Positions 1 through 5,738 of a stretch of DNA of 5,752 nucleotides are shown piece by piece (the first letter of the stretch is position 1; every line of letters begins with the position of its first letter). The stretch is from NCBI GenBank assembly GCA_017444045.1, contig JAFSXO010000346.1, positions 1 to 5,752 on the forward strand, read 5' to 3'. Origin of the DNA: a bacterium. Lineage in GTDB: Bacteria; Vulcanimicrobiota; Xenobia; Xenobiales; Xenobiaceae. A model generated the notes under the pieces. That model did not search any database, was not told where the DNA came from, and was given only the letters and a program-made list of their open reading frames with translations. A program made the translations under genes and the position numbers.

Positions 1-224
1 ACGATGTGTACGAGGATCACGCGGATCGCGTTAAAATCGAGGACATTGCGCGTCTCTTCGGCACCAGAGTTGCCTGCATTTGTGAGGGAGTTACCAAACT
101 CAGTCAGGTATCTAGCCGCCACCGCACAGAAATTAATAAAGACATTAAACTGCTTATGGAGCAGCGCAAGCCTCTGGCAGTCCTGACAGCCCCGAGAGTG
201 AGCTCAGCGAAAAAGAGCTGGTAG
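1..224 (+). CDS. RelA/SpoT homologue, first copy: HD-domain fragment, 5' partial, frameshifted
   Basis: This is the 3' part of an RSH ppGpp hydrolase (HD) domain whose start lies before the window. In the frame beginning at base 3 it reads DVYED, then IARLFGTRVACICEGVTKLS. That aligns with HDLIEE and VREQFGANVARMVDGVTKL in the second copy, so DVYED is the tail of the HDxxED metal and catalytic motif. Bases 1-2 (ac) are compatible with a preceding His codon. The HD domain hydrolyses ppGpp to GDP and pyrophosphate with Mn2+. After about 73 codons the frame hits TAG at 222-224, while the rest of the protein continues one frame back. In other words, one gene has been split by a net -1 shift. Possible causes are a real mutation, a sequencing or assembly error, or recoding. 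Family identity is secure from the motifs; the functional state is not. Confidence 0.8.
   Translation, partial: DVYEDHADRVKIEDIARLFGTRVACICEGVTKLSQVSSRHRTEINKDIKLLMEQRKPLAVLTAPRVSSAKKSW
149..224 (+). other. Frameshift zone within first RSH copy
   Basis: The upstream frame stays open until TAG at 222-224, and the downstream frame is open only after TAA at 146-148, so the break must fall here. The downstream frame reads SPDSPESELSEKELVAIEKR from about 182, an acidic helix-like linker that looks more natural than the upstream frame's ending SSAKKSW. This hints that the shift lies toward the 5' part of the zone. Near its 3' end, the bases GAAAAAG at 209-215 place codons AAA AAG in the upstream frame, two codons before TAG is reached. 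This is a partly slippery run, but not a perfect X-XXY-YYZ heptamer. The downstream frame has no ATG, GTG or TTG between 149 and 299, so re-initiation would start only at 299. Confidence 0.7.
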
Positions 225-298
225 CGATTGAGAAGAGATACATCAAAGCTGCTACTCTTTTAACCTTAATTGTTACCGCTTCTCAGGATCTGAGAACG

Positions 299-2113
299 AT
301 GATGGTAAAAATGGGAGACAGACTCCATAACATGAGGACTCTGCGCCATCATAAAAATCCCGATTCAAAGAAGCGCATTGCCCAGGAAACTCAGGATATT
401 TTTGCGCCTATTGCCGCCCGTCTCGGAGTATATGTTATTAAGCGCGAATTCGAAGATCTGGCTTTTGAGGCTCTCGATCCGGAAGCTTATGAGCAGACAG
501 AAACAAGCAGGAAGGAGCTTGTACGAGAGCGCAGCGGCAGCATTAAGGCCACCATGGCAGTGCTGAAGGACATTTTCCGCGATAACGGTATCGATGCTGA
601 GATCGAATATTTCGAAAGCAATGTCTACCGTATCTATGAGCAGTGGAAAAGCGGCCAAGGAGATCGTGACAATGAGTCTGTGGTCGATCATATCCGCATA
701 GTTACTGAAGACGATAGGGCCTGCTACGATGCGCTGAGAGTTGTGCATAAAAACTTTGCTCAGGTGGCGAATACGCTGCGAGATTTTTTGGGTACCGCCA
801 AATCGAATGGCTATCGCGCCTTGCATACCTCCATTTATGGCAGCGAGCAGCGCATCATCGCGGTGCATATCTGTCCGAAGCATCAGGTCGTAATCAATGA
901 CAATGGCTTCTTCGCGCCGTATGCGACCACTAAGTACACCTGTGCTGATGAGATTGGCAAATCCCTCAGCCAGTTCTATGGTCAGGATGACAATGGCGAG
1001 TGCGGTGCGGGAAGCCTGAAAGCCTGGTTCCAGACGCTTGCTGATGAGATAAAAAATAGTAACAGTACTATAGACTTCGTGAACAAGCTGAAGGATGAGC
1101 AGCTTTGCCGTGATATAACCGCGTTTACTCCTAATAGGGATCGCATAGATCTGCCGCCTGGCTCTACTCCCATCGACTTCGCCTATGCGCTCCATACCCG
1201 TCTAGGCGATTCCGCCTGTGGGTGCCTTATCAATGGTCGCAAGGTAGATCTGATGAATTATCATATCGTTTCAAACGATATTGTGTCCATACAGACCTCC
1301 AAAACCGCTGCGCCTAAGCACGAATGGTACTATGCCTGCAAGACGGACTTGGCGCGCAGAAGTATCAAGGCTTGGTTTGGCAAAAGCATTAACCGAGAAA
1401 GCAACGTAAAAGCTGGAAAAATAGTTGCTTCCGAGGTGCTGAAAAGCATTGGACTGTCGCTGCTAATTTACGACACCGACTTTATGAATGAGGTCGCAAA
1501 GAGCCTGCAGAAGTCCGATGCTGATGACTTGTATGCAGCTTTGGGATGCTGGCAGGTATCAAAGGAGATCCTTACGCGCCATATCATCTTAGAGTATCGC
1601 CAAGGCCTCTTTACTAAGCGCAAAGAGTCAGCTCTTTTGGATGGCAGTGCTAAAGCAGAGAATTTGATCCAGGCTGTCAGCGGCATTCCTAAGGGCTATC
1701 GGATGGTGCTTATGAAATGCTGCATGGCTATACCTGGGGATAAAATTATCGGTTATTTGGCCAACAATGGTGAAGCCCGCGTGCATCGTGACGGCTGCCA
1801 GGTCGCTCAGAATATGAAGAAAAATGATAGTAATCTGTTTGTCGATCTGGACTGGCGTCAGGGCATAGGCAATACGGTTAAAAGCAAATCCATGTTTTAT
1901 GTGGAATGCGAGGTCAGCGAGCATTTGCTGGGCAACATTATCAGCTGCTTTGATGATAACGAAGAGCATATCTATGAATACCATTATTGCGAGGCCGACA
2001 ACGGTAAAACCGCACAGCTTCGCATATACTTTATGGCTTCAAGCCGTGAAGAAATAACTGCCTTTAAAGATAAACTCTTAAAGGTTCCAGAGGTGAAATC
2101 TGTGCACCGTTAG
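299..2113 (+). CDS. RelA/SpoT homologue, first copy: C-terminal portion with degenerate synthetase
   Basis: This 604-residue frame holds the end of the HD domain (DRLHN, residues 7-11, the D144/N148 pair of Rel_Seq), a synthetase-like domain (about 85-215), TGS (about 270-335, FTP...PIDFAYALHT), a helical region, a zinc-finger domain (CC 474-475, H496, C500) and a C-terminal ACT domain (about 530-604). The synthetase fold keeps the D264-equivalent Asp130 and SNGY (Tyr172). It has lost the RxKHxYSIYRK basic residues (FESNVYRIYEQ), the RxKD loop (TLRD) and the E323-equivalent glutamate (Ala188), so ppGpp synthesis is unlikely. Codons continue in frame upstream of 299 as ELVAIEKRYIKAATLL, matching the second copy. 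ATG 299 is therefore only the first start codon after the frameshift, not the natural start. If translated alone it would lack most of the hydrolase domain. The gene ends 85 nt before the second copy. It may be a recent pseudogene, a recoded gene, or intact in the real genome. Confidence 0.85.
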   Translation: MMVKMGDRLHNMRTLRHHKNPDSKKRIAQETQDIFAPIAARLGVYVIKREFEDLAFEALDPEAYEQTETSRKELVRERSGSIKATMAVLKDIFRDNGIDAEIEYFESNVYRIYEQWKSGQGDRDNESVVDHIRIVTEDDRACYDALRVVHKNFAQVANTLRDFLGTAKSNGYRALHTSIYGSEQRIIAVHICPKHQVVINDNGFFAPYATTKYTCADEIGKSLSQFYGQDDNGECGAGSLKAWFQTLADEIKNSNSTIDFVNKLKDEQLCRDITAFTPNRDRIDLPPGSTPIDFAYALHTRLGDSACGCLINGRKVDLMNYHIVSNDIVSIQTSKTAAPKHEWYYACKTDLARRSIKAWFGKSINRESNVKAGKIVASEVLKSIGLSLLIYDTDFMNEVAKSLQKSDADDLYAALGCWQVSKEILTRHIILEYRQGLFTKRKESALLDGSAKAENLIQAVSGIPKGYRMVLMKCCMAIPGDKIIGYLANNGEARVHRDGCQVAQNMKKNDSNLFVDLDWRQGIGNTVKSKSMFYVECEVSEHLLGNIISCFDDNEEHIYEYHYCEADNGKTAQLRIYFMASSREEITAFKDKLLKVPEVKSVHR

Positions 2114-2198
2114 CATGGGTGCCTCTTTCTTTGTTGCTTCAGATCGCCTGGTGTAGTTCAGACTTTTCTGCCTGTTCTGCGCCGGGCGCGTCTGATTT
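2114..2198 (+). other. Intergenic spacer between RSH copies
   Basis: This 85-nt gap contains no ORF and no convincing intrinsic terminator. A GC-rich stretch at 2179-2190 (GCGCCGGGCGCG) is nearly palindromic but too compact to fold well and has no following T run. Without a terminator, read-through from the first copy into the second is plausible. No clear -35/-10 pair was recognised. Confidence 0.5.
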
Positions 2199-4532
2199 GT
2201 GATGATATTATTTATGAATACTGTTGATAATTCTTTGGCAGACCAGACTGCATCTAATGAAAAGACGGGCGTGGACAGTGATGGCTCTTTCTGGGTTAAC
2301 GGCCAGCGCTGGGACAGCGAGCAGTCGTATATAGACGAAAAGCTTGAGGGAATAATTGCCCATTTAACAGACAGCGAGGATCGCGAGCTCGTGCGCCGGG
2401 CCTGTCTTTACGCTGCCGACAAGCACCGCGGACAAAAACGCCTGTCCGGCGATGAATATATCGTGCACCTTATTGGTGTCGCATCGATATTGGCGCAGTA
2501 TAAGCTCGACAGCTTTACTCTGGCTGTCGCTCTCTTGCACGATCTTATAGAAGAGCATACCGCGGCTACGCTTGATGATGTGCGCGAACAGTTTGGAGCT
2601 AACGTTGCCAGGATGGTAGACGGAGTCACCAAGCTTACGGGACTGTTTTCCCGGCAGGAGCGCATCGTTAGCCGCGGAGCAGTGGGGGGACGCTCGGCAC
2701 AGGAGGGCGCTGCGGAAACCTTGCGCAAGATATTTGTGGCTATCGCCAGCGATCTGCGCGTTGTTTTGGTAAAGGTTGCCGATCGGCTGCACAATCTGCG
2801 CACGCTTTATTACTGCACTCCCGAAGTTCAGGCTAATATCGCTCATGAGACGCTGGATATTTTTTCTCCCATAGTATCGCGTTTGGGCATATGGGAATTT
2901 AAGGCCGAATTGGAGGATTCCGCTTTCCGGTATGCTTATCCCGAGGACTATGCGCAATTGGTGCATGACGTTGAGGTTAACCGCCAAAAGCGTCAGGCAA
3001 TTATGATGCAGTGTGTGGAGATAATCAAAGAAAAGCTTCAGGCTGCGGGCATAGAGGCTCAGCTTTCGCAGCGCTCTAAGCACCTGTACAGTATTTACCG
3101 CAAGCTGAAGCGTCAGGGCAAGGGACTGGACGAGATTTACGATCTGCAGGCTATCCGCATAATTGTGCCCACTGTCGAAGACTGTTATGCGGCCTTCGGA
3201 CTGGTTCATGGGATGTGGCAGCCCATGAACGATCGCATCAAGGATTATATAGCCCGTCCCAAGGCCAACAATTATCGCTCGCTTCACACTACCGTGTATG
3301 GGCCGGAGGATCAGCTGCTCGAGATCCAGATACGCACCTTTGAGATGCATCAGTTTAACGAATGCGGTGTGGCAGCCCATTTTGCGTATAAGGAAGGCCG
3401 CAAGGCGTTCTCTAAGGGTAGCAGTGACAGCTTTTTCCGGGAGTTCTATCCCTGGATACGCGCTCTGTTTGATTGGAAAACGGAGAATGCGGAAAGCCGT
3501 GATTACAATGAACATCTGCAGGTAGATGTATTATCTAAGGATATATTTGTATTCACGCCGCGCGGAGACGTCGTGGATTTGCCTGTCGGCGCCACTCCCC
3601 TGGATTTTGCCTATATGATCCACACAGATGTAGGGCATCGCTGCGTTGGGGCCGTGGTCAATGGCAAAATAGTGCCTTTAAGCTATACGCTGCAAAGCGC
3701 CGATGTCGTCTCCATTCAAACGTCTAAGGTGAACAATCCTTCGCGGGACTGGCTGCGCATCTGCACCACGCATCAGGCTCAGTCCAAGATCCGCGCTTGG
3801 TTTAAGAGGGAGCGGCGCGATGAGAACATCATCCGCGGCCGCGAGATGCTTCGCAAGGAAGCCGCCCGCAACCACAGGGAGGAGCTGGGAAGCGACGAGG
3901 CCCTGCTGGCTAAAGCTGCTGAGGTGCTTAAATATCCTTCTCTTGACGATGCTCTGGCGGCGGTTGGATATGGGGAGATCTCGGTAGCTTCTCTTTGGGG
4001 GCGTATCATGTCCCTGCTTCCCGAGCAGCTCGAGATAAAGGAGCTTCCCCCCGTTTTGCCGCCCGTGCCTAAGAAATCTGGAACTGGGCGCGACGTCTAT
4101 ATCGATGGCCTCGATAATCTGCTGACAAAAATGGCTCACTGCTGCAATCCTGCACCTGGTGATGATATTCTAGGCTATATTTCCATGGGCAAGGGCCTCA
4201 CTGTGCACCGCAGCAATTGCAGCAATATCAGCAGGCTAAAGGCGGAGTATCCGGAGCGAGTAGTAAAGGCGTATTGGACTGGTCTGTCATCGCAGAATGC
4301 CTCATATTCCGTTAATCTGTCGGTTATGGCCCACGATCGCCAGAACCTAGTCGGAGATATCCTTTCCGCGCTCAATGAAACCAGAACCTCGGTTCGGGGG
4401 TGCTCGGCTTGGGCTGACGATGGGCTGGCAACGGTGCGCTTAAGCCTTGCCGTTAGCGATACGAAGCAGCTTGATGAGATCTGCTCTAGGCTGCGGCGGG
4501 TTAAAAATGTGACCTCGGTAAAGCGTATTTAG
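2199..4532 (+). CDS. rel: Bifunctional-type (p)ppGpp synthetase/hydrolase, RelA/SpoT family, second copy
   Basis: This full-length cytosolic RSH enzyme transfers pyrophosphate from ATP to GDP or GTP, and its HD domain may degrade the product. Numbering from ATG 2214 (772 aa), the HD domain spans about 55-200 with R76, H85, HD 109-110 and DRLHN 190-194, but the HDxxED motif is HDLIEE, with Glu114 replacing Asp. The synthetase domain spans about 270-395, with RSKHLYSIYRK (287-297), catalytic Asp310, RIKD (341-344, the RxKD type of bifunctional enzymes), NNY (Tyr354) and Glu370 in EIQIRT, all intact. TGS lies near 440-503 with IHTDVGH, the zinc finger at HCC 642-644, H665 and C669, and the ACT domain near 697-772. 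Starts possible are GTG 2199, ATG 2202 and ATG 2214. GTGAT at 2199-2203 could act as a weak ribosome contact for 2214, otherwise no Shine-Dalgarno is visible. Length is usual for the family (about 730-780). Confidence 0.95.
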   Translation: MMILFMNTVDNSLADQTASNEKTGVDSDGSFWVNGQRWDSEQSYIDEKLEGIIAHLTDSEDRELVRRACLYAADKHRGQKRLSGDEYIVHLIGVASILAQYKLDSFTLAVALLHDLIEEHTAATLDDVREQFGANVARMVDGVTKLTGLFSRQERIVSRGAVGGRSAQEGAAETLRKIFVAIASDLRVVLVKVADRLHNLRTLYYCTPEVQANIAHETLDIFSPIVSRLGIWEFKAELEDSAFRYAYPEDYAQLVHDVEVNRQKRQAIMMQCVEIIKEKLQAAGIEAQLSQRSKHLYSIYRKLKRQGKGLDEIYDLQAIRIIVPTVEDCYAAFGLVHGMWQPMNDRIKDYIARPKANNYRSLHTTVYGPEDQLLEIQIRTFEMHQFNECGVAAHFAYKEGRKAFSKGSSDSFFREFYPWIRALFDWKTENAESRDYNEHLQVDVLSKDIFVFTPRGDVVDLPVGATPLDFAYMIHTDVGHRCVGAVVNGKIVPLSYTLQSADVVSIQTSKVNNPSRDWLRICTTHQAQSKIRAWFKRERRDENIIRGREMLRKEAARNHREELGSDEALLAKAAEVLKYPSLDDALAAVGYGEISVASLWGRIMSLLPEQLEIKELPPVLPPVPKKSGTGRDVYIDGLDNLLTKMAHCCNPAPGDDILGYISMGKGLTVHRSNCSNISRLKAEYPERVVKAYWTGLSSQNASYSVNLSVMAHDRQNLVGDILSALNETRTSVRGCSAWADDGLATVRLSLAVSDTKQLDEICSRLRRVKNVTSVKRI

Positions 4533-4552
4533 GCGGGCAAGGCAAAACAGTG

Positions 4553-4596
4553 AAGCAATCCTTGAATTACTGACCTCGGTGTTGGAAGGATTGCTT
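4553..4596 (+). promoter_or_regulatory. Perfect 11-bp inverted repeat between rel and dtd
   Basis: AAGCAATCCTT at 4553-4563 is exactly complementary to AAGGATTGCTT at 4586-4596, with a 22-nt loop; G4552 and T4597 add a wobble pair. The stem lies entirely in the 88-nt gap after the rel stop, and its base is 24 nt before the dtd ATG. The bases after it (TGCATATTGTC) are not a run of T, so it is a poor intrinsic terminator. It could be an mRNA stability element, an attenuator, or a protein site. The structure is seen directly; the function is unknown. Confidence 0.6.
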
Positions 4597-4620
4597 TGCA
4601 TATTGTCTAAAAATATCTAA

Positions 4621-5091
4621 ATGCGTGCTTTAGTGCAAAGAGTCTCTTCGGCTCAGGTCGAGGTAGATAATCAGATTATCGGCCAGATCGGCAGGGGACT
4701 GCTGGTCTTGGTGGCTGTTCACGGGCAGGATGATGATAAAACAGTGCAGTGGATGGCCAACAAGCTGTTGTCTTTGCGTTTGTTTAGCGATGACGCTGGC
4801 AAGATGAATTTGTCTTGCCAGGATATTGGCGGGGATATTTTGGTCGTTTCGCAGTTTACCTTGTATGGAGACTGCAGACGCGGCTGCCGTCCCAGTTATA
4901 GCAATTCTGCTCCATCCGCTGTGGCAGAGCCAATGTACAGGAATTTGGTGGAACGCTTAAAGCTGTCTGGGCTTAAAATTCAGGAAGGCATGTTTCAGGC
5001 TCATATGAAGGTGTCGCTGCTGAATGATGGCCCCGTTACCGTTTTGGTGGATTCGCCGATGTCTAATGGAAATAAAAGCAACAATGGATAG
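4621..5091 (+). CDS. dtd: D-aminoacyl-tRNA deacylase
   Basis: This cytosolic dimeric enzyme hydrolyses D-amino acids, and by family knowledge also misloaded glycine, from tRNA, protecting translation. The 156-residue product begins MRALVQRVSSAQVEVD, the usual DTD opening. It carries the two hallmark active-site motifs: SQFTL at 77-81 and NDGPVT at 135-140, whose Gly-Pro pair reaches across the dimer interface to exclude L-aminoacyl substrates. KMNLS (61-65) and RPSY (90-93) are also typical. Length is slightly above the usual 145-150, because of a polar Ser/Asn tail after VLVDS. An in-frame TAA at 4618-4620 directly precedes ATG 4621, which rules out any longer start. No Shine-Dalgarno sequence is visible. 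The gene follows rel by 88 nt, an association common in Firmicutes and Actinobacteria, and overlaps the next gene. Confidence 0.96.
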   Translation: MRALVQRVSSAQVEVDNQIIGQIGRGLLVLVAVHGQDDDKTVQWMANKLLSLRLFSDDAGKMNLSCQDIGGDILVVSQFTLYGDCRRGCRPSYSNSAPSAVAEPMYRNLVERLKLSGLKIQEGMFQAHMKVSLLNDGPVTVLVDSPMSNGNKSNNG

Positions 5092-5479
5092 CTGTACTGT
5101 ATTAGTAGTAGATGATTCAAAATTTATGCGCACGGTGGTGGCAGACCTTTTGGCGAAGGCTAACTGTGAGGTCGTCGAAGCCTCAAACGGGGCGTATGCG
5201 GTACAAATGTATGAGGAATGCCAGCCCGATTTGGTGCTTCTCGACATACTGATGCCTGAGCAGGATGGTATTGAAACGCTTCGCCAAATTCTGGACTTAG
5301 ACAGCGATGCGCGTGTAGTTATGGTGACCTCTCTGGGCATGGGTATGCAAGATTATCTCGAGCAGGCCTTGGATTTAGGGGCGGTAGGCTATATAACTAA
5401 GACGGCCATTGAATCTCAGCTGAGCGGTGTTTTAGAAACAGTGCTGGGTGTGCAGATGCCTAATGAAGAGAGCAATTAA
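5084..5479 (+). CDS. Single-domain CheY-like response regulator receiver protein
   Basis: This 131-residue protein is a lone receiver domain with no output domain. VLVVDDSKFMR supplies the acidic pair Asp10-Asp11, LLDILMPEQDG the phospho-acceptor Asp54, MVTS the switch Thr82, and YITK the switch Tyr103 and conserved Lys106. In most receivers Lys is followed by Pro (KP); here it is Thr. It would be phosphorylated by a partner histidine kinase, none of which is present, and act through protein contacts. Chemotaxis is one option, but no flagellar or chemotaxis gene is nearby. ATG 5084 leaves a short N-terminus typical of CheY and an 8-nt overlap with dtd, suggesting translational coupling. ATG 5066 (adding MEIKAT) is a real alternative, whereas 5024 would add an unlikely leader. 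No neat Shine-Dalgarno separates the choices. TAA at 5477-5479 is followed at once by TAG. Confidence 0.92.
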   Translation: MDSCTVLVVDDSKFMRTVVADLLAKANCEVVEASNGAYAVQMYEECQPDLVLLDILMPEQDGIETLRQILDLDSDARVVMVTSLGMGMQDYLEQALDLGAVGYITKTAIESQLSGVLETVLGVQMPNEESN

Positions 5480-5528
5480 TAGTCACTGCCTCTTGTACGT
5501 GTATTTTTTATAGTTTTGTTTATCTGCT

Positions 5529-5559
5529 AAAAAAGCGGCATTTTTAATGCCGCTTTTTT
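5529..5559 (+). terminator. Rho-independent terminator, probably bidirectional
   Basis: AAAAAAGCGGCAT (5529-5541) pairs perfectly with ATGCCGCTTTTTT (5547-5559) around a 5-nt loop. The GCGGCAT core provides the stable stem, and the T run follows it on the + strand. Because A and T tracts flank the core symmetrically, it can also stop transcripts from the opposite strand. It lies 49 nt after the response-regulator stop and ends the rel-dtd-receiver unit. Confidence 0.93.
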
Positions 5560-5570
5560 AAATGATATTG

Positions 5571-5587
5571 GAGGCTGCGGCAGTCTC
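5571..5587. repeat. Short imperfect palindrome
   Basis: GAGGCTGCGGCAGTCTC is self-complementary apart from one G-T wobble and a central base. It sits between the terminator and the first 44-bp repeat. It may be a remnant of another intergenic repeat or chance; no function is assigned. Confidence 0.35.
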
Positions 5588-5593
5588 ATTAAC

Positions 5594-5637
5594 TTAAGCA
5601 ATGGCCAATAGATCCCCATTATAACTCCCCCTAAAGG
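5594..5637. repeat. 44-bp direct repeat, copy 1
   Basis: The unit starts TTAAGCAATGGCCAATAGAT and ends CTCCCCCTAAAGG. It is repeated 57 bp downstream with a single difference (C at 5616 against T at 5673). The near-identity implies recent duplication or constraint. Read on the - strand it contains GGGGGAG (5631-5625), a TATAAT hexamer (5623-5618) and an ATG (5619-5617). Confidence 0.9.
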
Positions 5638-5650
5638 CAATGTCGTTTAG

Positions 5651-5694
5651 TTAAGCAATGGCCAATAGATCCTCATTATAACTCCCCCTAAAGG
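5651..5694. repeat. 44-bp direct repeat, copy 2
   Basis: This second copy matches the first at 43 of 44 positions and is separated from it by 13 bp. Its CTCCCCCT end (5682-5689) also forms the left arm of the palindromic element that follows. The duplication therefore touches, and may derive from, that element. Confidence 0.9.
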
Positions 5695-5731
5695 ATGGCA
5701 GGGGGAGATGTCGCGACTGCGACAGAGGGGG
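5682..5731. repeat. G5/C5 palindromic intergenic repeat (REP-like)
   Basis: CTCCCCCT (5682-5689) pairs with AGGGGGAG (5700-5707) across a 10-nt loop. Directly after comes a second hairpin, TGTCGC (5709-5714) with GCGACA (5719-5724) around GACT, then another GAGGGGG (5725-5731). The C5 arm could alternatively pair with this last G5, enclosing the inner hairpin. The layout, a GC-rich outer stem with an inner stem, resembles dispersed palindromic repeats in gut anaerobes. The family was not identified. No T run follows either stem, so it does not read as a terminator. Confidence 0.65.
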
Positions 5732-5738
5732 TGGCCAC
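5731..5738. repeat. Perfect 8-bp palindrome GTGGCCAC
   Basis: GTGGCCAC directly abuts the G5 tract of the preceding repeat. It could be the edge of a larger repeat that continues toward or past the window end, or a protein site. Eight bases alone are weak evidence. Confidence 0.3.

Noticed and set aside
365..1195. Long - strand open frame (276 codons) opposite the first RSH
   Set aside because: It runs antisense to clearly homologous RSH coding sequence, and its translation shows no recognisable domain. It is a shadow of codon bias.
2179..2190. GCGCCGGGCGCG as a terminator between the RSH copies
   Set aside because: There is no room for a stable loop and no T tract follows.
2364..3515. Long - strand open frame (383 codons) opposite the second RSH
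   Set aside because: It lies antisense to the HD and synthetase domains, with no motif and no ribosome site. The + strand reading is certain.
4591..4620. Possible promoter (TTGCTT and an A/T-rich region) just before dtd
   Set aside because: No -10 hexamer falls at a 16-18 bp spacing from TTGCTT, and TTGCTT belongs to the hairpin arm.
5024..5083. Longer N-terminus for the response regulator from GTG 5024
   Set aside because: The added residues (APLPFWWIRRCL) overlap conserved dtd codons in another frame and are unlike any CheY N-terminus.
5527..5619. - strand 30-codon frame starting in repeat copy 1
   Set aside because: Despite a good GGGGGAG tract, the frame runs straight through the terminator hairpin and the peptide has no recognisable features. 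It is noted only as part of the repeat finding.
5647..5676. - strand 9-codon frame (MRIYWPLLN) in repeat copy 2
   Set aside because: It is too short to support as a gene, and it arises from the same repeat unit.
5594..5694. CRISPR-like array
   Set aside because: There are only two units, a 13-bp spacer and a 44-bp repeat, which do not fit CRISPR spacing, and no cas gene is present.
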